Origin: Oscillospiraceae bacterium
GTDB lineage: Bacteria > Bacillota > Clostridia > Oscillospirales > Oscillospiraceae
DNA: 64,000 bases
NCBI GenBank assembly: GCA_022794215.1
Contig: JAAWEH010000022.1
Coordinates: 1-64,000, forward strand
Reading direction: 5' to 3'
Below are positions 33,715 through 40,778 of the stretch, piece by piece. Each line of letters begins with the position of its first letter. The first letter of the stretch is position 1. Under the pieces are notes generated by a model, which searched no databases, had not been told where the DNA came from, and saw only the letters and a program-made list of their open reading frames with translations. The translations under genes and the position numbers were made by a program.

Positions 33715-34824
33715 TTAGACATTAAATCGAAAGAGAACAATATCCCCATCCTTCATCACATACTCTTTGCCCTCGGAACGGATCAGACCCTTCTCCTTGG
33801 CGGCGGCCATGGAGCCGTTGGCTTTCAGATCCTCAAAAGAGACTACCTCGGCCCGGATGAAGCCCCGCTCGAAGTCGGTATGGATCTTGCCCGCGGCCTG
33901 GGGCGCCTTGGTTCCCTTTTTGATGGTCCAGGCCCGGCACTCGTCCTCGCCGCCGGTAAGGTAGGAGATGAGACCCAGGAGGGTGTAGCTGGCCTTAATG
34001 AGCCGATCCAGGCCGGACTCGGAAATGCCCAGATCCTCCAGGAACATTTTCTTTTCCTCCTCGTCAAGCTCGGCGATCTCGGCCTCCAGCTTGGCGCAGA
34101 CGGGGATCACCTGAGCCCCCTCCTTGGCGGCCAGGTCTTGAACCTGCTTATAGTAGGGGTTGTCCTGAGGGGCGGCGAAGCCCTCCTCGTCCAGGTTGGC
34201 GGCATAGATGACGCTCTTGAGGGAGAGAAGCTCGCTGGTGGCAATGACAGCCCCTTCGTCCTCGTCGCAGTCAAAGCTCCGGGCGGAGTTGCCCTGGTTG
34301 AGCCAATCTTTCAGACGGGTGAAGAGCTCGGCCTCCTTGAGGAACTTTTTGTCCCCCTTGGCGGCGGTCTCCGCCTTCTTGATGCGCCGCTCCACCATCT
34401 CCATGTCGGCCATGATGAGCTCCATGTCAATGGTAGAGATGTCCCCCAGGGGATCCACAGGCACATTGGTAGAGGTGTCGGCCACCACGTGCATGATGTT
34501 CTCGTCGTCAAAGCAGCGCACCACATGGACGATGGCGTCGCACTCCCGGATGTTGGCCAGGAACTTGTTGCCCAGGCCCGCCCCCTGGCTGGCCCCCTTC
34601 ACAAGACCCGCAATGTCCACAAACTCGATGACGGCGGGAGTTGTCTTTTTGGGGTGGTAAAATTCGCTCAGCCAGGTAAGCCGGCTGTCCGGAACGGCCA
34701 CCACGCCCACGTTGGGGTCGATGGTACAGAAGGGGTAGTTGGCGCTCTCTGCCCCGGCGTTGGTGATGGCGTTGAACAGGGTCGATTTGCCCACATTGGG
34801 CAGGCCCACGATTCCTAATTTCAT
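33715..34824 (-). CDS. ychF: Redox-regulated ATPase YchF (OLA1-like)
   Basis: A 369-residue Obg-family P-loop protein that prefers ATP and associates with ribosomes. P-loop GLPNVGKSTLFNAITNAGAE, then NYPFCTIDPNVGVV, the DxxG motif in EFVDIAGLVKGASQGAGLGN, a coiled helical insert (about residues 125-200), and the C-terminal TGS domain (TGGEDECRAWTIKKGTKAPQ to DGDIVLFRFNV). The family often replaces the G4 NKxD Asp by Glu (here YAANLDEEG), giving ATP specificity. The start follows AAAGAGGG. The degenerate tail copy lies just downstream. Confidence 0.96.
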   Translation of the reverse strand: MKLGIVGLPNVGKSTLFNAITNAGAESANYPFCTIDPNVGVVAVPDSRLTWLSEFYHPKKTTPAVIEFVDIAGLVKGASQGAGLGNKFLANIRECDAIVHVVRCFDDENIMHVVADTSTNVPVDPLGDISTIDMELIMADMEMVERRIKKAETAAKGDKKFLKEAELFTRLKDWLNQGNSARSFDCDEDEGAVIATSELLSLKSVIYAANLDEEGFAAPQDNPYYKQVQDLAAKEGAQVIPVCAKLEAEIAELDEEEKKMFLEDLGISESGLDRLIKASYTLLGLISYLTGGEDECRAWTIKKGTKAPQAAGKIHTDFERGFIRAEVVSFEDLKANGSMAAAKEKGLIRSEGKEYVMKDGDIVLFRFNV

Positions 34825-34936
34825 TGGAATAGCCCTCTTTCGGTGGTTATTGTATGGGTATTATAGCGGAAGAGGAGAAAAAAGGCAAGACATTCGGCCC
34901 CGTCTGTGGTATAAATAGGGCAGAGGAGGCGATCCT

Positions 34937-35218
34937 ATGGGCTTTCTGCCGATATACTGGATTTTGACAGCCAGTGTGGTAGGGGTTTTTCTGATGGGTT
35001 TTGACAAGCGACAGGCCAAGAAGGGCGGGCGGCGAGTCCCGGAGAGGCGTCTGTTTTTGGTGGCCCTGCTGGGGGGAACCCCGGGGATGATCCTGGGAAT
35101 GTACGCCTTTCATCACAAAACCCGACATTGGTATTTTAAGTGGGGCTTGCCCTTGATCCTGGTTTTACAGCTGGGGGTTTTGTGGTTTCATTGGGAATAC
35201 GGAGTGACGCTTTTATGA
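34937..35218 (+). CDS. DUF1294 family small membrane protein
   Basis: A 93-residue protein with two or three membrane helices and the DUF1294 core: FLMGFDKRQAKKGGRRVPER, LFLVALLGGTPGMILGMYAF and HHKTRHWYFKWGLPLILVLQ. The family has no firmly known function. ATG follows GGAGGCGATC. It is a single gene with a terminator directly behind it. Confidence 0.9.
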   Translation: MGFLPIYWILTASVVGVFLMGFDKRQAKKGGRRVPERRLFLVALLGGTPGMILGMYAFHHKTRHWYFKWGLPLILVLQLGVLWFHWEYGVTLL

Positions 35219-35221
35219 AGA

Positions 35222-35259
35222 AAACAGGCCCCGGCTGTATAAGCCGGGGCCTGTTTTGA
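35222..35259. terminator. Bidirectional terminator
   Basis: Arms AACAGGCCCCGGCT / AGCCGGGGCCTGTT between the DUF1294 gene and the convergent anti-sigma gene. Confidence 0.85.
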
Positions 35260-35263
35260 CCAG

Positions 35264-36157
35264 TCAGTTTTCAATGATTTGATACTCGCCGGGATGATCC
35301 GGATCTTCCAGGATTGAAACGCTCTTGCTCTCCGCCTCATCTCCCAAGTCCTCTGTGGGCTCTTGAGATTCTGCGGGCTGAGGCCGATCCCAGTCTGCCA
35401 AGGCCTGGGCCTTCTGGGGGTCGGCCTTGGAGGGATCCAGGGGCAGGGTGAAAAGGGCCGTGTCCCCTTTGGGCGTGATGGCGCCGGTCTTCTCCTCAAA
35501 GTCAAACAGCTCCGCGCTGGGGGGGGTATGAGTGCCGGGATACACCGCCAGATAGACGGTGTGGTCGGCAAAGACCTCCACATTGTCACACTCAAAGAGG
35601 TAATAAAGGGTTCCCTCCTGGGCAAAGGTGTGGGTGCCGCCCCCTAAAGTCCAGGCGTTGAGCTGCCAGGGAGCATAGCCCTCCACCAGGGGGCTGACAG
35701 TAAGGTCGGGCACGTCCTCCTCAATGGCCGTCCCGTCGGTGCGGGCATAGGCCAGAACTGCGTAGGTTTTGTCCTGTGTCACACCACCGGGTAGGTTCTC
35801 CACCCGGCTCAGGCCCTCGCCGCTGATCAGGCCCATCAGGGTCACGCTGTAGTCGCCCACCGTTTTCGTCTCATTGCTCATGACGGCCTCTCCACTCTCA
35901 AAGGCGGCGGCCAGGGCCTCATTTCCGGCCTGCTGCGCCACATCCTGGGGCTGCAGCATCATAACAGCGGCTCCGGCGGTAACGGTAAGGGCGGCAGCCA
36001 CGGCAGCGGCCACAAGTCCAGTTCTCAAATTCCACTTCTTCATGCCGTTTTTCTCCTTTTTCTGGGCCAGCTCCTCCAGACGCGCCATGGTTCGGTCTTG
36101 AAAGTCGGGGGAGAAGGGTACGGCATCCATTTGGGCACGGTATTCTCTCCGGTTCAT
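35264..36157 (-). CDS. Membrane-bound anti-sigma-like protein
   Basis: A 297-residue protein: a short cytoplasmic domain (residues 1-38, MNRREYRAQMDAVPFSPDFQ), one membrane helix (about 45-68, LVAAAVAAALTVTAGAAVMM), and an extracellular domain of about 225 residues with a DUF4179-like feel. Its start overlaps the sigma factor's stop by four bases (ATGA), the usual coupling of ECF sigma and anti-sigma genes. It should hold the sigma factor until an envelope signal is sensed. The signal is unknown. Confidence 0.75.
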   Translation of the reverse strand: MNRREYRAQMDAVPFSPDFQDRTMARLEELAQKKEKNGMKKWNLRTGLVAAAVAAALTVTAGAAVMMLQPQDVAQQAGNEALAAAFESGEAVMSNETKTVGDYSVTLMGLISGEGLSRVENLPGGVTQDKTYAVLAYARTDGTAIEEDVPDLTVSPLVEGYAPWQLNAWTLGGGTHTFAQEGTLYYLFECDNVEVFADHTVYLAVYPGTHTPPSAELFDFEEKTGAITPKGDTALFTLPLDPSKADPQKAQALADWDRPQPAESQEPTEDLGDEAESKSVSILEDPDHPGEYQIIEN

Positions 36158-36633
36158 ACTTCTTCCTCCTTCAGCAAATTCCGCAGGCGTTCCCGCCCGC
36201 GGGAGAGCCGAGTCCCCACGGTGGGGGCAGGCAGCGCCAGCAGTCTGGCGATCTCTTTGATGGAATAGCCCTCATAATAATAAAGATGGATCACGGTGCT
36301 GTACGCCTCGGGCAGGGAGCGGACAGCAGAGAGGAGAGGGCCGTAGTCAATGGCTTCGGCAGCGGTTTGGGCCGCTTCCTCCAAGGGGGCGTCGTCACGC
36401 CGGCCCCGGCGGATGTCGCTGGCCCGATTGAGCGTGGCGCGAAGGAGCCATGCCTTCTCGTGTTCCCCGTCCCGGAAACGGGGGCGCTTATCCAGCAGCC
36501 GAAGAAACACGTCCTGAACTGCATCCTCCGCATCGGCGGGGGTTGGCGCCCGGGTAAGGGCAGCCCGGAGGAGCATTGGGCTATAGGTTCCCACCATGCG
36601 GCGGAGGTCTTGTTCCAGTTCGTGGTCGGTCAC
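36154..36633 (-). CDS. ECF-type RNA polymerase sigma factor
   Basis: A 159-residue sigma-70-family regulator with region 2 (ADAEDAVQDVFLRLLDKRPR and EKAWLLRATLNRASDIRR) and region 4 (LPEAYSTVIHLYYYEGYSIK, EIARLLALPAPTVGTRLSRG). GTG at 36633 is taken as start because GGGAG lies eight bases upstream; an ATG six codons earlier overlaps that site. It is coupled to the anti-sigma gene. A possible self-promoter GAAACC, 15 bases, CGGTC lies at about 36668-36695 on the minus strand. Confidence 0.88.
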   Translation of the reverse strand: MTDHELEQDLRRMVGTYSPMLLRAALTRAPTPADAEDAVQDVFLRLLDKRPRFRDGEHEKAWLLRATLNRASDIRRGRRDDAPLEEAAQTAAEAIDYGPLLSAVRSLPEAYSTVIHLYYYEGYSIKEIARLLALPAPTVGTRLSRGRERLRNLLKEEEV

Positions 36634-36984
36634 GGTCTCATCTCCCTTCATCTATAACACGATCAAAGAGACCGATATTTTTCAAGGAAGGTTTCTTTTT
36701 TGCGTTCCGTTTTCCCCGGCAGGCGTGATACCCTAAGGGGGTATGAGTACAAGAGAACACAGACATCGGACTTTTTACGGCCTTTGGGATATCCTTTGGC
36801 GTTTTTTCTGCCCAGGAACAGGGAACCCTTTCCAGGCTGGAGGCCTGTGAGCTCCCGATCTATTTTCTGTTCCCCCGGGCCGGTAAAATCCTGCTTAGAG
36901 AGGTGAAACGCCGGATATTTTCATTTTAAAAGAGCCCTGCGGCGTGTGCGCCGCAGGGCTCTTTCTTTTCTTTTGGCAGGCTGC
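36634..36984. other. Intergenic region with weak ECF promoter and a strong terminator
   Basis: No credible gene. It holds the possible autoregulatory ECF promoter (36668-36695, minus) and, at 36926-36972, a terminator hairpin GAGCCCTGCGGCG / CGCCGCAGGGCTC with T-rich flanks on both strands. A 35-codon frame from 36743 on + has a start crowded onto its ribosome binding site and no family features. Confidence 0.5.
36926..36972. terminator. Bidirectional terminator after the SDR gene
   Basis: Arms AAAGAGCCCTGCGGCG / CGCCGCAGGGCTCTTT, tail TCTTTTCTTTT on + and TTTT on minus. Confidence 0.85.
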
Positions 36985-37788
36985 TTACGGACGCAAGCCC
37001 ATGCCGCCCTCCAGGGTGAGGGTCTCACCGGTGAGGTACTTGAAGTCAGGGTGAGCCAACTGAACGCAGACCCGGCCGATCTCGGTCTCGGGGTCGCCGT
37101 AATGCCCCATGGGGGGCATCTTCACGTTGGCCTTAAACGCATCGGGATACGCGTTCTGGAAATTCTCCAGTTGAGCTGTCCAGGCGATGGGACAGATAAC
37201 GTTAACGTTGATCCCGTCGGGGCCCCACTCGGTGGCGGCCACCCGGCTCAGGCCCCGGATGCCCTCCTTGGCCGCAGCGTAGGAGCACTGGCCATAGTTG
37301 CCGAAGAGGCCCGCGCCGGAGGCAAAGTTGATAACGGTACCCTTGGTCTCCTTCAGGTGGGGATAGCAGGCCTTCATGTAGTAGAATGCGGCATACAGGC
37401 CGGAATACAGGGCCAGGTCAAAGTTTTCCGTGGTGTGGGTGGCCAGAGGCACGCCGGAAGCGGAAGCCTGAGCGTTATTGATGAGCACATCAATGCGGCC
37501 AAATGCCTTGATGGTCTCGTCGATGACGTGCTGAACGGTGGCCTCGTTGTCGGTGCCGGCAGCCACGTCAGCCTGCACCACCAGAACCTTCACACCGTAG
37601 AGCCGCTCCAGCTCCTCCTTGGCATCCTCCAGCTTCTTCATGTTCCGTCCGGTAATGACGAGGTTGGCGCCCTCCTTGGCGTAGGCGGTGGCGATGCCGT
37701 AGCCGATGGAGCCGCAGCTTTTGCCGTCGCTGAGCACAGCCCGGCCAGCGCCGGTAATGATGGCAACCTTATCCTTTAAAAACCCCAT
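36985..37788 (-). CDS. SDR family oxidoreductase
   Basis: A 267-residue short-chain dehydrogenase. The cofactor motif is expanded (IITGAGRAVLSDGKSCGSIG), followed by ITGRNMKKLEDAKEEL, DVLINNAQASASG (NNA with Gln in place of Gly), FASGAGLFGNYGQCSYAAAK with the Ser and YxxxK catalytic residues, and a C-terminal TGETLTLEGGMGL. The insertion in the glycine motif and the altered NNAG suggest a divergent subfamily. The ATG at 37788 follows AAGGAGGAGG. Substrate unknown; single gene. Confidence 0.85.
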   Translation of the reverse strand: MGFLKDKVAIITGAGRAVLSDGKSCGSIGYGIATAYAKEGANLVITGRNMKKLEDAKEELERLYGVKVLVVQADVAAGTDNEATVQHVIDETIKAFGRIDVLINNAQASASGVPLATHTTENFDLALYSGLYAAFYYMKACYPHLKETKGTVINFASGAGLFGNYGQCSYAAAKEGIRGLSRVAATEWGPDGINVNVICPIAWTAQLENFQNAYPDAFKANVKMPPMGHYGDPETEIGRVCVQLAHPDFKYLTGETLTLEGGMGLRP

Positions 37789-37917
37789 AGATATGACCTC
37801 CTCCTTAAAGTATTCCCTGTGGATTGGCTTTTGCGGTGTCTTCCAAAATATCACATATATGGTAGCATACTCTAAGAGAAAAAGAAATAGCTTTTTCCCT
37901 CTCCCCGCATATTTTCC

Positions 37918-39003
37918 CTATGCCTTTTCGACTCCATTCCACAGTCTGCCGCCGCCGGCCACATAATCCCCCTCATAAAAAACCGCCGCCTGTCCGGGCG
38001 CGGGGGCCCGCTGAGGCGCGTCAAAAACCAGCCGGAGCGCCCCGTCGGTCAAAGGGAAAACCTCCGCCTCCTGCTCCCGTTGGCGGGAGCGGAGCTTCAC
38101 CCGGAAGCGCCGGGGGGCGGTCAGCCGGTCTGTCAGAATCCAGTTTACCTCCCGAACGAAGACCTCCCGGCGGTAAAGCCCCTCCTCCGGGCCCACGGTG
38201 AGCGTGTTTTTCTCCATATCCTTGTCCCAGACATAGAGGGGCCCGTCCGCCGCAAGGCCCAATCCCTTTCGCTGGCCGATGGTATATCGAACCGCCCCCC
38301 GGTGTCTGCCCAGCACCCGCCCCCGGGGATCCAGGATCTCTCCCTCCGGCCAGCGTCTGCCGGTATGGTTTTCCAGAAAGCGGCCATAGTCCCCTCCGGG
38401 GACGAAACAGATGTCCTGGCTGTCCCTTTTGTGGGCGTTTCGGAATCCCTGGGCTTCCGCGATCTTCCGAACCTCCCCCTTGGTCAGCTCCCCCAGAGGG
38501 AACCGGGTATGGGCCAGCTGGCTCTGGGTCATGGTATAGAGAAAATAACTCTGGTCTTTGCTCTCATCCCGGGCCTTGCGAAGCAGATACCGCCCCGACC
38601 GCTCTTCGATCCGGGCGTAATGGCCGGTGACAAGGGCCTCACAGCCCAATTCTCTGGCCCGCTGAAAAAGCCGGTCAAACTTGAGACAGCGGTTACAGTC
38701 AATACAGGGATTGGGGGTCTCTCCCCCCTCATAGGCCGCGGCGAACCGATCCATCACCTGAGTCTTAAACTCTTGGGAAAAGTTAAACACATAGTACGGG
38801 ATCCCCAAATGCCGGGCCACGTTTCGGGCGTCCTCCACATCGTCCAGAGAACAGCAGGTTCTGTCAGAAGCCCTCCCCAGATCCTCGTTGGAAAAGAGCT
38901 TCATGGTCACGCCCAGGCACTGAAACCCGTCCCGCTGGGTCAAATAGGCCGCCACGGAGGAATCCACCCCGCCGCTCATGGCGATCAGCGCCTTATTCCC
39001 CAT
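37918..39003 (-). CDS. mnmA: tRNA-specific 2-thiouridylase
   Basis: A 361-residue enzyme that thiolates U34 of tRNA(Lys/Glu/Gln). Features: PP-loop AMSGGVDSSVAAYLTQ, the catalytic Cys in NPCIDCNRCLKFDRLF, GHYARIEERSGRYLLRKA, DQSYFLYTMTQSQLAHTRFP, the second Cys in RDSQDICFVPGGDYGRFL and a C-terminal beta domain. Its start overlaps the nifU end by 11 bases, so it is the third gene of a nifS-nifU-mnmA operon, in which the cysteine desulfurase can supply its sulfur directly. Confidence 0.96.
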   Translation of the reverse strand: MGNKALIAMSGGVDSSVAAYLTQRDGFQCLGVTMKLFSNEDLGRASDRTCCSLDDVEDARNVARHLGIPYYVFNFSQEFKTQVMDRFAAAYEGGETPNPCIDCNRCLKFDRLFQRARELGCEALVTGHYARIEERSGRYLLRKARDESKDQSYFLYTMTQSQLAHTRFPLGELTKGEVRKIAEAQGFRNAHKRDSQDICFVPGGDYGRFLENHTGRRWPEGEILDPRGRVLGRHRGAVRYTIGQRKGLGLAADGPLYVWDKDMEKNTLTVGPEEGLYRREVFVREVNWILTDRLTAPRRFRVKLRSRQREQEAEVFPLTDGALRLVFDAPQRAPAPGQAAVFYEGDYVAGGGRLWNGVEKA

Positions 39004-39427
39004 GGCAGCTTTCGCAATGCCCGCCCTCCGGGAAATCCTTGGGGTCGTAAGAAATGTGGCGGCGGTCATAATAGTCCTTCACCGCCGCCCGGATGGCCTC
39101 CTCCGCCAGCACCGAGCAGTGCAGCTTATGGGCGGGCAGGCCGTCCAGCGCCTCAGTGACCGCTCGGTTGGTCAGCTGGAGCACCTGCGACAGCGGCTTC
39201 CCCTTGATCATCTCGGTGGCCATAGAACTGGAGGCAATGGCGCTGCCGCAGCCGAAGGTTTCAAATTTCACATCGGTCACAATGTCCCCCTCGATCTTGA
39301 GATAGATCTTCATAATATCCCCGCACACGGCGTTGCCCACCTCGCCTACGCCGTCGGCGTCCTCAATAACGCCCACGTTCCGGGGGCTGCGGAAATGATC
39401 CATTACCGTTTCACTGTAAAGTGCCAT
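38993..39427 (-). CDS. nifU: Iron-sulfur cluster scaffold protein NifU/IscU
   Basis: A 144-residue NifU N-terminal-type scaffold. Conserved cluster ligands: Cys in GEVGNAVCGDIMKIYLKIEG, Cys in FETFGCGSAIASSSMATEM and Cys in AHKLHCSVLAEEAIRAAV; MDHFRSPRNVGVIEDADGVG at the start is typical. The C-terminus carries an extra CxxC (GGHCESCHGE), as in several Clostridia. It receives sulfur from NifS, encoded just upstream, and builds clusters in the cytosol. Confidence 0.95.
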   Translation of the reverse strand: MALYSETVMDHFRSPRNVGVIEDADGVGEVGNAVCGDIMKIYLKIEGDIVTDVKFETFGCGSAIASSSMATEMIKGKPLSQVLQLTNRAVTEALDGLPAHKLHCSVLAEEAIRAAVKDYYDRRHISYDPKDFPEGGHCESCHGE

Positions 39428-39445
39428 AAAAGTTCCTCTCCTTTC

Positions 39446-40630
39446 TTAAATCAAAAATGCCCGCTTTCCCTCTACCTTGTCCTCCCAAAGGGGGGACATA
39501 TCCCGCAGCCGGGCCACCACCTGGGGCACCGCCTTCAGGATCTCCTCCACCTCCTGCTGGGTGTTGTCCTCCCCCAGGGTGAGCCGCAGCGAGCCGTGGG
39601 CCACCTCATGGGGCCGGCCGATGGCCAGCAGCACATGGCTGGGCTCCAGAGACCCGGAGGTGCAGGCCGAGCCGGAGGAGGCGCAGATCCCCAGGTCGTC
39701 CAGCAAAAGTAGCAGGCTTTCCCCCTCTACCCCCTCAAAGCAAAAGTTGACGTTTCCGGGCAGCCGATGAACCGGGTCGCCGTTCAACGCGCTGTGGGGG
39801 ATCTTGGACAGGCCCGCTATCAGCTGATTCCGCAGGGTGGCTGTCTTCCGTCCGTTTTCCTCCATGTGGGCACAGCTCTCCTCCAGCGCCGCCGCCATCC
39901 CCACGATGGCCGGCAGGTTTTCTGTTCCTGCCCGCTTTCCCCACTCTTGTCCGCCCCCCTGGATCAGACCGGTCAGCGCCACCCCTTTCCGGGCGTAGAG
40001 CGCCCCCACTCCCTTGGGGCCGTGAAACTTATGGGCGGAAAGGGAGAGAAGGTCTATCCCCTGGGCCTTCACGTCGATGGGCAAATGCCCCGCGGCCTGA
40101 ACCGCGTCGGTGTGAAACAAGACCCCCTTCTCCCGGCAGACCTGGCCGATCTCGGCCACCGGCATCACCGAGCCGATCTCATTGTTGGCATACATGACAC
40201 TGACCAGGCAGGTATCCTCCCGGATGGCCCGCTCCACCTGGTCGGCGGTGACCTGCCCCAGGGGGCCTACCGGCAGGAGCTCCACCTCAAATCCCTTCTG
40301 CTCCAGCTTTTTCAGGGTGTGGAGTACCGCATGATGCTCAAAGGCAGTGGAGATAATATGCCTCTTTCCCCGCCGCTCTCCCAGGGCGGCGGCGGACAGA
40401 AGGGCCTGGTTATCCGCCTCACTGCCTCCGGAGGTAAAGAGGATCTCCCGGGGCTGGGCGCCGATGCAGGCGGCCACCCGCTCCCGGGCCGACCCCAGAG
40501 CCTCCGCCGCGTCTTGTCCAAAACCGTATAGACTGGAGGGATTGCCCCATCGCTCCCGCATACAGGCCGTCATCGCCTCCACCGCCCCCGGGCTCATCCG
40601 TGTGGTGGCCGCGTTGTCCGCATAGATCAT
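39446..40630 (-). CDS. nifS: Cysteine desulfurase
   Basis: A 394-residue PLP enzyme turning cysteine into alanine plus persulfide. Markers: YADNAATTRMSPGAVEAM, EILFTSGGSEADNQAL, STAFEHHAVLHTLKKLEQKG, VSVMYANNEIGSVMPV, HTDAVQAAGHLPIDVKAQG, PLP-lysine in LLSLSAHKFHGPKGVGALY, RAGTENLPAIVGMAAA, and the catalytic cysteine loop CASSGSACTSGSLEPSHVL. ATG at 40630; earlier codons of the frame overlap the promoter. It heads the nifS-nifU-mnmA operon and has a striking operator over its promoter. Confidence 0.96.
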   Translation of the reverse strand: MIYADNAATTRMSPGAVEAMTACMRERWGNPSSLYGFGQDAAEALGSARERVAACIGAQPREILFTSGGSEADNQALLSAAALGERRGKRHIISTAFEHHAVLHTLKKLEQKGFEVELLPVGPLGQVTADQVERAIREDTCLVSVMYANNEIGSVMPVAEIGQVCREKGVLFHTDAVQAAGHLPIDVKAQGIDLLSLSAHKFHGPKGVGALYARKGVALTGLIQGGGQEWGKRAGTENLPAIVGMAAALEESCAHMEENGRKTATLRNQLIAGLSKIPHSALNGDPVHRLPGNVNFCFEGVEGESLLLLLDDLGICASSGSACTSGSLEPSHVLLAIGRPHEVAHGSLRLTLGEDNTQQEVEEILKAVPQVVARLRDMSPLWEDKVEGKRAFLI

Positions 40631-40677
40631 CCTTCCGTTCCTCCTTGTTTTGTGGTTGGCTTTTTTGTCGCACTGCC

Positions 40678-40718
40678 AGTATAGGCAATAAATCATAGTT
40701 TGTCAATATGATTTATTG
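40678..40718 (-). promoter_or_regulatory. Promoter of nifS-nifU-mnmA with 12-bp-arm inverted repeat
   Basis: Minus strand -35 TTGACA (40701-40706), 17-base spacer, -10 TATACT (40678-40683). A perfect inverted repeat CAATAAATCATA / TATGATTTATTG (40686-40697 and 40707-40718, 9-base gap) straddles the -35, the typical place for a repressor. An Rrf2-type Fe-S or cysteine sensor is an attractive but unproven candidate. Confidence 0.8.
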
Positions 40719-40726
40719 GCAAACAA

Positions 40727-40766
40727 AGGGCCGCCTGCGTAACCCCTGCGCGCAGGCGGCCCTGAT
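40727..40766 (-). terminator. Terminator of the ABC exporter operon
   Basis: Minus-strand arms GGGCCGCCTGCG / CGCAGGCGGCCC then TTTGTTT, 13 bases after the stop at 40779. Confidence 0.75.
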
Positions 40767-40778
40767 GTCTTTTTTCCC

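Noticed and set aside
36743-36850. 35-codon frame on + before the terminator at 36926
   Set aside because: Ribosome binding site touches the start codon and no family or coding features are visible; left as intergenic.
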